A model generated the notes under the pieces. The model was not told where the DNA came from. It worked only from the letters and a program-made list of their open reading frames with translations, and ran no database searches. DNA of 53,672 nucleotides from Acholeplasmataceae bacterium (GTDB lineage: Bacteria; Bacillota_I; Bacilli_A; Acholeplasmatales; Acholeplasmataceae). Shown here piece by piece: positions 24,602 to 32,481 of the stretch (its first letter is position 1; the number at the start of each line of letters is the position of its first letter). The stretch lies in NCBI GenBank assembly GCA_018400755.1, contig JAGYLU010000006.1, positions 1 through 53,672 on the forward strand, written 5' to 3'. A program made the position numbers and the translations under genes.

Positions 24602-25486
24602 TCACTTCTTTTCCAACGTCTTGATCAAAACACCTGAAGAAAGGACTTCAGTCTGACACACCTGCCATGACCCATAAGCTTCGAAATCCGTAGACTTCAG
24701 ATCAATCAAAGAATCACTGACAACAAAGAGAGTCGGACCGGAGCCACTAATGGCGACCCTGCCGCCATGCGTCCTGATCAGATCTTTGACGTCTTTGCTT
24801 CTTGGGATCAAAGGATAGCGATAAGGTTCATGGATCAGATCATCAAAGACATGACCAATCAGCGTCAGATCGCCTGATCCAAAGGCATAAGGGAGCACGA
24901 GCGCCCTAGCGATGGCATGCGTGACATCCAAGATTGGATAGGTCTTTGGCAACCTTGATCTGGCTTCTTTGGTCTTGATTTCAAGATCTGGAATGAGTAA
25001 CATCATGTTCAGACCCGGATGGACCGGATGGTTCCTGACCAGCCATCCGTCAGCCGTTTTCATCACCGTGACCAAGCCACCGTAAATGACTGCCGCGACG
25101 TTGTCGGGATGTCCTTCGATGGCGGTGGCATATGTCATGATTTTCTCTTTGTCAAGGGCTTCTCCAGCCATCAATAAGGCTCCACAGACACCCGCCACAA
25201 TGCACGCAGAACTGCTTCCAAGACCTCTTGAGACGGGAATCTCCTGTCGCTGTTGACTGATCATCACAGGCACAGCCAAAAGGTCTTTTTTAAACATCTG
25301 AAAGGTCTTGAGATATGCGTTTAAGACAAGATTCTGATCGATTTGGAATCGCTTTTCAAAACCACTCAGGCGAAAGGTGTCAGCAACTTCAAAACGATAT
25401 GTGTTGGCCAATGACAATGCCATTCCGACAGCGTCAAATCCCGAACCGAGATTGGACGTGCTGGCATGAACGGTGACGTCAAACAT
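24602..25486 (-). CDS. thrB: Homoserine kinase
   Basis: 294 residues of a GHMP kinase. The N-terminus VHASTSNLGSGFDAVGMAL is the ThrB form of motif 1, the ATP loop is PVSRGLGSSSACIVAG, and motif 3 is VAISGSGPTLFVVS. It phosphorylates homoserine. The ATG at 25486 overlaps thrC by 8 bases, with AGGTGAG just upstream. Confidence 0.95.
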   Translation of the reverse strand: MFDVTVHASTSNLGSGFDAVGMALSLANTYRFEVADTFRLSGFEKRFQIDQNLVLNAYLKTFQMFKKDLLAVPVMISQQRQEIPVSRGLGSSSACIVAGVCGALLMAGEALDKEKIMTYATAIEGHPDNVAAVIYGGLVTVMKTADGWLVRNHPVHPGLNMMLLIPDLEIKTKEARSRLPKTYPILDVTHAIARALVLPYAFGSGDLTLIGHVFDDLIHEPYRYPLIPRSKDVKDLIRTHGGRVAISGSGPTLFVVSDSLIDLKSTDFEAYGSWQVCQTEVLSSGVLIKTLEKK

Positions 25487-26936
25487 CGCGCTCACCTACC
25501 AACTTTTTGATGTGTTGAAGGGTCTCATCGACCGAAAGGACAATCGGTTCCTGATAGGTCTTTAAGACGTCCTTGATCCTTGCATCAGCTAGAACATGAG
25601 TGAGATGTTCTAGTCTTGTGATGTTTTCAAGCGGATCATCACTGGCCTCTTCACCAAGCGATGTCAAGACGACATCGGAAAACTTGTAAGGGCTGGCGGT
25701 TGAGATGACCAGCGGATGGTGCTTGATCCATGAGGCTTCACGGGCCTTTGACAAAGCCTTGATGCCAACCGCGGTATGAGGATCGATCAATACCCTGTCT
25801 TCAACAAACACTTTTCGGATGGTTTCTTTTGTCTCTTCTTCGCTGACTGAGACCCCTTTGAACATGGAAAGACGGGCCATCATGTCTGGATCAGCTTCAA
25901 ACCATCCTTCAGTTGCCAATCCTGCCATCATCCTCTTGATCATATGATGGTCACCAAGAGATGCTTCATATAGCAACCGCTCAAGGTTTGATGAGATGAG
26001 GATATCCATCGATGGCGAGATGGTTTGATGGAAGGGTCTCCTGACATCATAGCGTCCGGTATTGAAAAACGTCGTCAAGACATCGTTCTCATTGGATGCC
26101 ACCAAAAAAGTACCAATCGGAACCCCAAGTCTGAAGGCATAATAGCCTGCCAGCATATTTCCAAAATTGCCACTTGGGACGACAATATCAATCGTCTCAT
26201 TGAATGTGATCCTTTGTTCGTCGACAAGTCTCAAGTAAGCATGGACATAGTAAACAATTTGGGGAATGATCCGGCCAATATTGATTGAGTTGGCCGATGT
26301 CAGACGAATCCTTTTCGGATGGATGGTCTCAAACGCCTTTTTAGCAACCCTTTGACAATCATCAAAGGACCCTTTCAGGGCGATGACATGATGTTTCTTG
26401 GACTGATAAGCACACATTTGCCGTTCCTGAAAAGGGCTGATCTTCTGATTGGGATAGAGGATGATTGTCTCTGTGTTCTCATCCCCATCGAATCCTTCAA
26501 GGGTCGCCCCTCCGGTGTCACCGGATGTGGCGGTCAAGACGATTGTTTTGGTATTGATGCCAAGTGCCTCACGTGCTTTATTCATCAAATCCGGAAGCAC
26601 CGACAAGGCCATATCTTTGAAGGCAAACGTCGGTCCATGCCACAAGGTCAACAGATCAAAGGACTGAATCGGGGTGATTTTGACCGGTGGGGTTCCGAAT
26701 CGGTCATCTGGATAACTCTTGTTGACAAGATCCTCAATCACCGTGGTTCCCATGTCAGCCAGAAAAACGGAAAAGACCTGACGCATCACGTCCCGGTAGT
26801 TGTGGTCTCTTCCTTGTGTCAAGAAAGGGATGGGTTTGATGTTGTCTGGGACATAGAGTCCGCCATCCTTGGCAATGCCACGGATCAACGCTTCCTGAGC
26901 CGTGACACCTGTTTCGCCTCTGGTGCTCTGATACAT
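25479..26936 (-). CDS. thrC: Threonine synthase
   Basis: 485 residues of the PLP fold-type II family. It starts with YQSTRGETGV, the usual ThrC opening, which sets the start at 26936 (AGGTGA upstream) instead of 27020. The PLP Lys is in TFAFKDMALSVLP, the phosphate loop in LTATSGDTGGATLEGF, and SGNFGNMLAGYYA is present. It converts O-phosphohomoserine to threonine. It is the first gene of a tightly overlapping operon thrC-thrB-hom-asd-aspartokinase-zinc ribbon protein that encodes the whole path from aspartate. Confidence 0.95.
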   Translation of the reverse strand: MYQSTRGETGVTAQEALIRGIAKDGGLYVPDNIKPIPFLTQGRDHNYRDVMRQVFSVFLADMGTTVIEDLVNKSYPDDRFGTPPVKITPIQSFDLLTLWHGPTFAFKDMALSVLPDLMNKAREALGINTKTIVLTATSGDTGGATLEGFDGDENTETIILYPNQKISPFQERQMCAYQSKKHHVIALKGSFDDCQRVAKKAFETIHPKRIRLTSANSINIGRIIPQIVYYVHAYLRLVDEQRITFNETIDIVVPSGNFGNMLAGYYAFRLGVPIGTFLVASNENDVLTTFFNTGRYDVRRPFHQTISPSMDILISSNLERLLYEASLGDHHMIKRMMAGLATEGWFEADPDMMARLSMFKGVSVSEEETKETIRKVFVEDRVLIDPHTAVGIKALSKAREASWIKHHPLVISTASPYKFSDVVLTSLGEEASDDPLENITRLEHLTHVLADARIKDVLKTYQEPIVLSVDETLQHIKKLVGERDV

Positions 26937-26976
26937 CGATATCACCTGTGCATTCTGATTTTCACCTAATGCCAAC

Positions 26977-26982
26977 ATTATA
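26977..26982 (-). promoter_or_regulatory. Extended -10 promoter of the threonine operon
   Basis: On the minus strand TGG-TATAAT lies 40 bases before thrC. No good -35 is seen. The leader is too short for a T-box or leader-peptide attenuator. Confidence 0.6.
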
Positions 26983-27064
26983 CCACAACCATCAAACGCA
27001 TCATTCATCATCTTCGCCATTTCAAAACAAACCTGATCCTCACATGGTCAATCTTCATCAGTGT

Positions 27065-27070
27065 GTTATA
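27065..27070 (+). promoter_or_regulatory. Extended -10 promoter of the AraC-type regulator gene
   Basis: TGT-TATAAT 53 bases before the ATG at 27124, with no clear -35. It is divergent to the thrC promoter. Confidence 0.55.
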
Positions 27071-27123
27071 ATCAAGTCATCAAATCCTTAAACATTTCAA
27101 AAGACTCTCAGCAGGAGGCTATC

Positions 27124-28014
27124 ATGGCCAAGACCCCTCTCTCACCTTATGTCCGTCATGCGATGCATCATACCTATATCAAAGGCTATCTGATCGAACG
27201 ACATATCTGGGACCATGAGATCATCTACATCAACAAAGGTAAAATGAAAATCACGATCGCCGACAAAGTCCACATCGTCTCTGAAAACGACTGTGTGCTC
27301 CTGAGACCCGGTGTCTATCACAAAATTGAGTGGGCAGGAGAGGATTGTGAACAACCTCATGTCCATTTTGACTTCTTCTATCAGAAAGACAGTTTTGACG
27401 TGACGGTCTCAATGAAACTCAAAGAACACATGACTCCAAAAGAGCTGACCTATTTCCGAAAAGACTACTATGAGGAGAACCATCTTGTGATCCCTGATGT
27501 CGTGAGACTCAAAAATCCCCACGTCGTCAGAGATCTCCTCTATCAGATCATCGATGAGTTCACTTATAAAGTCAATTATTCAGGGTACTATCTCCAAGGC
27601 CTCCTCACCCAACTCTTTGGAACCATCCTAAGGGATTATCATTTGGGCATCGCCGATGACAATTCCCCTTACTCCCACCAATTAGACGATCTGATTGTCT
27701 TCATGTCAAACCACGTCAACCACAATCTCTCCTTGGATGATCTTGCGCTTGAGGCTGGCATGGGCAAATGGAACCTGAACCATCTCTTCAAGTCCCGCTA
27801 TAACATCACCCCGATCAAATACTTCAACAGACTCAAATACAATCAAGCCAAACGTTACCTTCAGTTCACATCGAAGAGCATCAAGGAAATCGCATATATG
27901 ATGGGCTTTGAGTCTCCGCAATCCTTTTCAAGATGGTTCAAGACCATGGATGACAGAACCCCTGGTTACTACCACAAGAAAAGCATGCATATGAAACCCA
28001 AAGACATGATCTGA
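27124..28014 (+). CDS. AraC-family regulator of the D-arabinan-type locus
   Basis: 296 residues. The N-terminal half (about 1-110) is a cupin sugar-sensor domain (WDHEIIYINKGKMKI, VLLRPGVYHKIEW). The C-terminal 100 residues hold the two HTH motifs: NLSLDDLALEAGMGKWNLNH and SIKEIAYMMGFESPQSFSRW. GGAGG six bases before the ATG at 27124 fixes the start over 27061. It lies directly upstream of, and in the same direction as, the sugar transporter operon, and a 13-base direct repeat at 28072 and 28119 is a likely binding site. It is probably an activator responding to the imported sugar. Confidence 0.92.
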   Translation: MAKTPLSPYVRHAMHHTYIKGYLIERHIWDHEIIYINKGKMKITIADKVHIVSENDCVLLRPGVYHKIEWAGEDCEQPHVHFDFFYQKDSFDVTVSMKLKEHMTPKELTYFRKDYYEENHLVIPDVVRLKNPHVVRDLLYQIIDEFTYKVNYSGYYLQGLLTQLFGTILRDYHLGIADDNSPYSHQLDDLIVFMSNHVNHNLSLDDLALEAGMGKWNLNHLFKSRYNITPIKYFNRLKYNQAKRYLQFTSKSIKEIAYMMGFESPQSFSRWFKTMDDRTPGYYHKKSMHMKPKDMI

Positions 28015-28024
28015 TGATTCCAAA

Positions 28025-28049
28025 AAGATGCCAACAGGCGTCTTTTTTT
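28025..28049 (+). terminator. Terminator after the AraC-type gene
   Basis: AAGATGCC-AACA-GGCGTCTT followed by a T-run, ten bases after the stop. Confidence 0.88.
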
Positions 28050-28071
28050 ATGGAAATCGCCAAATATTATG

Positions 28072-28131
28072 ATATTGATGTTTTCCTAAAACGACGAAAA
28101 TTGGTCAATAAATGCAATATATTGATGTTTT
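28072..28131 (+). promoter_or_regulatory. Direct repeat, candidate AraC-regulator binding sites
   Basis: ATATTGATGTTTT occurs twice, at 28072-28084 and 28119-28131, in the AT-rich gap between the AraC-type gene and the transporter operon. Direct repeats upstream of the promoter are the usual layout for AraC-family activators. Confidence 0.55.
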
Positions 28132-28184
28132 TTGCTTATTTATCAAATATCGTTTCACAATATATGTTAACTGATACCCAACAA

Positions 28185-28214
28185 CCGACATTTCATTGAA
28201 AACGCTTTTATGAT
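28185..28214 (+). promoter_or_regulatory. Promoter of the transporter/glycosidase operon with overlapping cre site
   Basis: CCGACA, 18 bases, TATGAT is the best promoter candidate. TGAAAACGCTTTTA at 28197-28210 fits the catabolite-response (CcpA/LacI-type) consensus and would block polymerase binding, which fits carbon catabolite repression plus AraC-type activation. Confidence 0.6.
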
Positions 28215-28243
28215 AATTTGAAATTAGAAACGGAGGTTTATCC

Positions 28244-29614
28244 ATGAAAAGAAATCTTCTACCAATCCTATTGATGTGCCTGTTTCTCGCCGGCCTTTAC
28301 GCCTGCAAACCCCCTGATGATATCATCATCGATGAACGCGAGGAACAATTTGAAGACGGCGCCACCAAAGTCAACATGTGGATTCACGACTTCGAAGACT
28401 GGAACAACTTGCTGAACTTCAAGCAACGGATGGACTTCAATGACATCCTAGATGACGGCATCCAGCTTGAACAGACCCTGATTGACACCGGGACATTCGA
28501 AGACCTGATCCGCTCCGCCCGGGAAACCGGCAACGAACCTGATATCTACATGGTCTCCTACGGCAATCTCTACAAAGAGATCCAAAACGGATACGCCGCG
28601 GATATCACTGACTTGCTGCCACAGTCCAGTTTCGATGACTTATACGATACTGCGACATCGGGTGTCCGATACGACAACCGCTATTACGGATATCCGATTC
28701 TGATGGAGCCCTCAACCTTGCTCTTCTACAACAAGACCTTGCTAGAGACGTATGGTGAGACATCGGTCGTACCCTCGAACTGGGATGATTTTACCCAGTT
28801 GCTTTCAACCATCAAGACCAATATCAGCGCTGCCAATGTCAAAGGGCTTTATCCTTTTGATGTACCCAAAGGCATCGGACTGGGTTGGGCTTCCTGGGGG
28901 TTGCAGCTGTCATCAACCGGCGGACTGGCACTTTCAAATGACTGGCGCACATCCCGCCTTCTTGATCCTGGTTATGAAGACCTCGCCGGACTTTGGAAGA
29001 CCCTCTATGAGAATCGCTATGTGCCTTTGAGTTCTGGTGATTACACCGAGGTCATCAACGATCTCTGCCTTGACAAGCTCGTGATGACCACCGCTGGTAG
29101 CTGGTCAATCGCCACCGTCATCAATGACTATCCCGATCTGATCGACAATATCGGAGTCGCGGTCATGCCAACCTTCTCAGGAGATACCAATATCCCGACC
29201 GCGACCAACGGCGGATGGGTCTATGTCATCTCTGAGGCTTCTGAGAACAAAGAAGCTGCTGCCAAGGTCTTGGAATACTTAGTCGCCGGTGCGACCGACA
29301 AGCCCCTTGAATACTTCAGAGGTGCCCGATATGCCAAGGCATCCCCTAGAATCAGCGTCCAAAATGCCATCACCGCCGAACTGTCATCCCAGACCGATGT
29401 GCCACAAGCTTGGATCAATGTCCTGACCTCGGTGGCTGCCCTCGCACCGATGGAACCCATTTATCCATGGGATGTCTCCATCGCCGTCTCGGCGATGCTT
29501 GAGAATGTCGCCCTTGGAAACAGCATCCAATCGGAAATCGATAATGCCCACCAGACCATCATCAATCTGATTACGACCAACAATCTGGCCGGAAACAATC
29601 CCCGAGGATCCTAG
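28244..29614 (+). CDS. ABC transporter sugar-binding lipoprotein (CUT1-type)
   Basis: 456 residues. A signal peptide ends in the lipobox LYAC (Cys at residue 21), so the protein is tethered outside the membrane. The mature part is a family-1 extracellular solute-binding protein: IYMVSYGNLYKEIQNG, a YGYPILMEPSTLLFYNK hinge strand and NWDDFTQLLSTIK, with NGGWVYVISEASENKEAAAK near the end. It lies 2 bases before the first permease gene. With the enzymes downstream, the ligand is inferred to be an oligosaccharide released from a furanose-containing glycan. SD GGAGG. Confidence 0.9.
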   Translation: MKRNLLPILLMCLFLAGLYACKPPDDIIIDEREEQFEDGATKVNMWIHDFEDWNNLLNFKQRMDFNDILDDGIQLEQTLIDTGTFEDLIRSARETGNEPDIYMVSYGNLYKEIQNGYAADITDLLPQSSFDDLYDTATSGVRYDNRYYGYPILMEPSTLLFYNKTLLETYGETSVVPSNWDDFTQLLSTIKTNISAANVKGLYPFDVPKGIGLGWASWGLQLSSTGGLALSNDWRTSRLLDPGYEDLAGLWKTLYENRYVPLSSGDYTEVINDLCLDKLVMTTAGSWSIATVINDYPDLIDNIGVAVMPTFSGDTNIPTATNGGWVYVISEASENKEAAAKVLEYLVAGATDKPLEYFRGARYAKASPRISVQNAITAELSSQTDVPQAWINVLTSVAALAPMEPIYPWDVSIAVSAMLENVALGNSIQSEIDNAHQTIINLITTNNLAGNNPRGS

Positions 29615-29616
29615 AC

Positions 29617-30510
29617 ATGAATCCCCACGCCCACCGGGAGGAGAAAGTCAGTGGACTTCTGATGGTCCTGCCGGCATTCGTGATGTTGCTGATCTTCGTC
29701 ATCACGCCTTTGGGCCTTGCCTTCTACAGAAGCTTCTTCGATTATCGGGCAGGTCAGGAAAGCATCCTTGTCGGCTTTGACAATTACATGAAGATTTTAA
29801 ACAACGAGGTCTTTTTCAAAAGCTTTTTCAACGTCTTGAAAATGACCCTTGCCATCACGCTATTCCAGATCATCTTCTCATTTTTGTTCGCGAACGCTTT
29901 GGTTAGGATCAAAGGCAAATTTGGCGTTTTCTCACGAACCATCATCTATTTGCCACACCTGATCTCAGGCATCGTCGTGGCGGTCATCTTCACCCTTCTG
30001 ACCACTTACAATGGCGGCATCATCAATGCCTTCCTAGGCATCTTCAATATCGAACCAATTCCTTTCAACAACAGTGAGTTCTGGTCACCGATCTCAATCA
30101 TCATTCCCACCGTCTGGATTGGCTTTGGCTACTTCTCATTGGTCATGTATGCTGGTCTGATCAATATCCCCAAAGAGTTCTTCGAAGCAGCTGAGATTGA
30201 CGGCGCTTCCTTCGCCCAACTCACCAGACATATTTCCATTCCCATGATGAAGAACTACTTTCTGCTTTTGATTGTGACCTTGATTGTCGCCAACATGCAA
30301 ATGTTTGAGATTCCGATGATCATGACCAATGGACAGCCAGCGAACCAGACCATGACACCCGTGCTCTATCTGATTCACAGCCGCTCCAACGGCAACATCT
30401 CGGATTCCGAGATTACCGCCGCAGCCATTTTGATCATGATCATGATTCTGATCGTCAACAGTTTCGTCTTCAAGATCTTCTCAAGACGGGAAGGACGGTG
30501 GGACCTATGA
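29617..30510 (+). CDS. ABC sugar permease, MalF-type
   Basis: 297 residues with six hydrophobic segments. The EAA loop that contacts the ATPase is FFEAAEIDGASFAQLTRHIS. The N-terminus (PAFVMLLIFVITPLGLAFYR) is typical of UgpA/MalF-type proteins. It overlaps the second permease by four bases. Confidence 0.93.
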   Translation: MNPHAHREEKVSGLLMVLPAFVMLLIFVITPLGLAFYRSFFDYRAGQESILVGFDNYMKILNNEVFFKSFFNVLKMTLAITLFQIIFSFLFANALVRIKGKFGVFSRTIIYLPHLISGIVVAVIFTLLTTYNGGIINAFLGIFNIEPIPFNNSEFWSPISIIIPTVWIGFGYFSLVMYAGLINIPKEFFEAAEIDGASFAQLTRHISIPMMKNYFLLLIVTLIVANMQMFEIPMIMTNGQPANQTMTPVLYLIHSRSNGNISDSEITAAAILIMIMILIVNSFVFKIFSRREGRWDL

Positions 30511-31352
30511 CCAAACGAACAAAAGGCATCCTGCTTTTCATCCTCGTCGCAGCCGTGGTCTTATTGATCTTCATACCGATCATATTGATGATGCCAGCGA
30601 CCTTGAAAGACAAGTATGAAATTTTCAGTTATCCCTACACCTTTTTCCCAAAGAACCCGACCTTGGATAACTTCAGACGCATCGCCTATCTTGAATACAC
30701 ATCGATCGCGGTCAGTTTCTTCCGCTCGATGGCCATCACATCCTTGGTCGCCTCCCTGGCGGTGATCGGCGCCCTGATCTTGAACATGTCAGCCGCCTTC
30801 GCCTTCGCAAGGCTTTCCTTCCCCATGAAAAAGATCCTTTGGGTCGTCATGCTCTCAACCCTGTTCATTCCCGGAATCACGATTCTGATCACGTCGGTCC
30901 GGGTTGTCTCAGCCCTCGGTATGATTGATACCCTGGCCGTCCTGATTCTCCCCGGACTCGTCTCGGCCTATAACATTTTCTTCTTCCGCCAGTTCTTTCT
31001 GGGATTCCCAAAAGAACTTGACGAGGCCGCCCGGATCGATGGGGCCAAGACGTTTGATATCTTTAGGATGATCTACGTGCCGATGGCGAAAACACCGATG
31101 GTCATCATCGGTGCCAGTGTCTTCATGGGGTACTACAACAGTTACCTCTGGCCAACCCTGACCATCACCCAGGACCGCAAAGACCTGTTCCAGATCATGT
31201 ATGTCATCAGGATGCTCTTCACCGATGCGTCCGTTCTTGGATACGGTTCTGTGCTTGCAGCCACCTTTGTCTCGTTGATCCTACCTTTGGCCATCTTCAT
31301 GATTGTTCAAAAATACATCCGTGAAGGCATCCAGCTTTCCGGACTCAAATAA
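30507..31352 (+). CDS. ABC sugar permease, MalG-type
   Basis: 281 residues with six hydrophobic segments and the EAA loop LDEAARIDGAKTFDIFRMIY. The start at 30507 overlaps the first permease stop (ATGA); an in-frame GTG at 30498 is less likely. No ATPase gene lies in the operon or elsewhere in the window, so the transporter must use a shared MsmX/MsmK-type ATPase encoded elsewhere. Confidence 0.93.
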   Translation: MTKRTKGILLFILVAAVVLLIFIPIILMMPATLKDKYEIFSYPYTFFPKNPTLDNFRRIAYLEYTSIAVSFFRSMAITSLVASLAVIGALILNMSAAFAFARLSFPMKKILWVVMLSTLFIPGITILITSVRVVSALGMIDTLAVLILPGLVSAYNIFFFRQFFLGFPKELDEAARIDGAKTFDIFRMIYVPMAKTPMVIIGASVFMGYYNSYLWPTLTITQDRKDLFQIMYVIRMLFTDASVLGYGSVLAATFVSLILPLAIFMIVQKYIREGIQLSGLK

Positions 31353-31365
31353 GGAGGAACCACCC

Positions 31366-32433
31366 ATGAACCCCTATCAAATCGGACGCCTTGACAACCT
31401 GATGATCCCCAGACAGTCAAGACGGAAACGCATCTCAAGCTACGACAGACGTGGTGGCAACGACGACCGGATCTACATCAAACCCGGTGAGACCAGAGTC
31501 ATCGCCGACATCAAAACCAAAGGTGTCATCACCCATATCTGGATGACCTCCTCCAATCAAGGATTCAAACCGGAAACACATCATTTGCGCAAAACCCTTC
31601 TCATGGCTTATTGGGACGATGAGACCGAGCCCTCAGTCCTCGTCCCTCTTGGCGATTTCTTCGGCATGGGACATGCCATGACGAAGAATTTCGTCAGTGC
31701 GCCTTTGCAGATGAGTCCTGAAGACGGCAAAGGCTTCAACAGCTGGTGGGTCATGCCTTTTCAAAAGAACGCAAAACTTGCCGTCAAGAATGAATGTGAC
31801 ACCGACCTGATTCTCTATTTCTATATCGATTATGAGGAAGTTGATGCCTTTGATACCGACATCCTGACCTTCCATGCCTCATGGCACCGCGAGTGCCTCA
31901 CCCAAGGCAAAGACCCCAAAACCTTTGAGACCCATCACGCGTGGTGTTTCGAAGGCGACAACACCACCGGTGATGAGAACTTCGTCATCCTTGATGCCAA
32001 GGGCAAAGGCCACTATGTCGGATGTCACATCGACATCCACAACGTCTCAAAATCCCCAGAATGGGATTGGCCCGGTGAGGGAGATGATATGATCTTCATC
32101 GACGGGGAGCCATGGCCGCCGAATCTTCACGGCACCGGTACCGAGGACTACGTCAATATGGCGTGGTGTCCAAGACAGACCTATTCGGCCCCATATCACG
32201 GCCTGATCCAGGGCGGTGATGAAAACTGGAAAGGCAAGATCACCTATTACCGTTACCACATCCAAGACCCAATCACCTTCGAACAATCGATCAAGGTCAC
32301 GATTGAACACGGTCATAACAACAACCGCTCTGATGACTGGAGCGCGACCGCTTACTGGTACCAGAGCGAACCGCATCAACCGCTCTCGATCAAAGACGTG
32401 AAAGACCGTCTGCCGCTTGATGATGAATCCTGA
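31366..32433 (+). CDS. DUF2961 / GH172-family glycosidase, cytosolic
   Basis: 355 residues and no signal peptide. Family marks are ITHIWMTSS near residue 60, PLGDFFGMGH, FNSWWVMPF, the catalytic-centre block LHGTGTEDYVNMAWC and YRYHIQDPITFEQSIKVTIE. DUF2961 is now GH172; characterised members act on furanosides (exo-alpha-D-arabinofuranosidase, D-galactofuranosidase, and a difructose dianhydride I enzyme). The SD AGGAGG and 13-base gap tie it to the transporter. A D-arabinofuranosidase acting on imported oligosaccharides is the best fit with the FucI-type isomerase and ribulokinase in the same operon (inference). Confidence 0.88.
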   Translation: MNPYQIGRLDNLMIPRQSRRKRISSYDRRGGNDDRIYIKPGETRVIADIKTKGVITHIWMTSSNQGFKPETHHLRKTLLMAYWDDETEPSVLVPLGDFFGMGHAMTKNFVSAPLQMSPEDGKGFNSWWVMPFQKNAKLAVKNECDTDLILYFYIDYEEVDAFDTDILTFHASWHRECLTQGKDPKTFETHHAWCFEGDNTTGDENFVILDAKGKGHYVGCHIDIHNVSKSPEWDWPGEGDDMIFIDGEPWPPNLHGTGTEDYVNMAWCPRQTYSAPYHGLIQGGDENWKGKITYYRYHIQDPITFEQSIKVTIEHGHNNNRSDDWSATAYWYQSEPHQPLSIKDVKDRLPLDDES

Positions 32434-32481
32434 TTCACCCGTCTATCATAGACGACACAATAAAAAACAAGGAGAAAAATG

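Noticed and set aside
26937-27000. T-box or threonine leader-peptide attenuator before thrC
   Set aside because: The leader is only about 35 bases long and contains neither T-box sequence nor Thr-rich short ORF.
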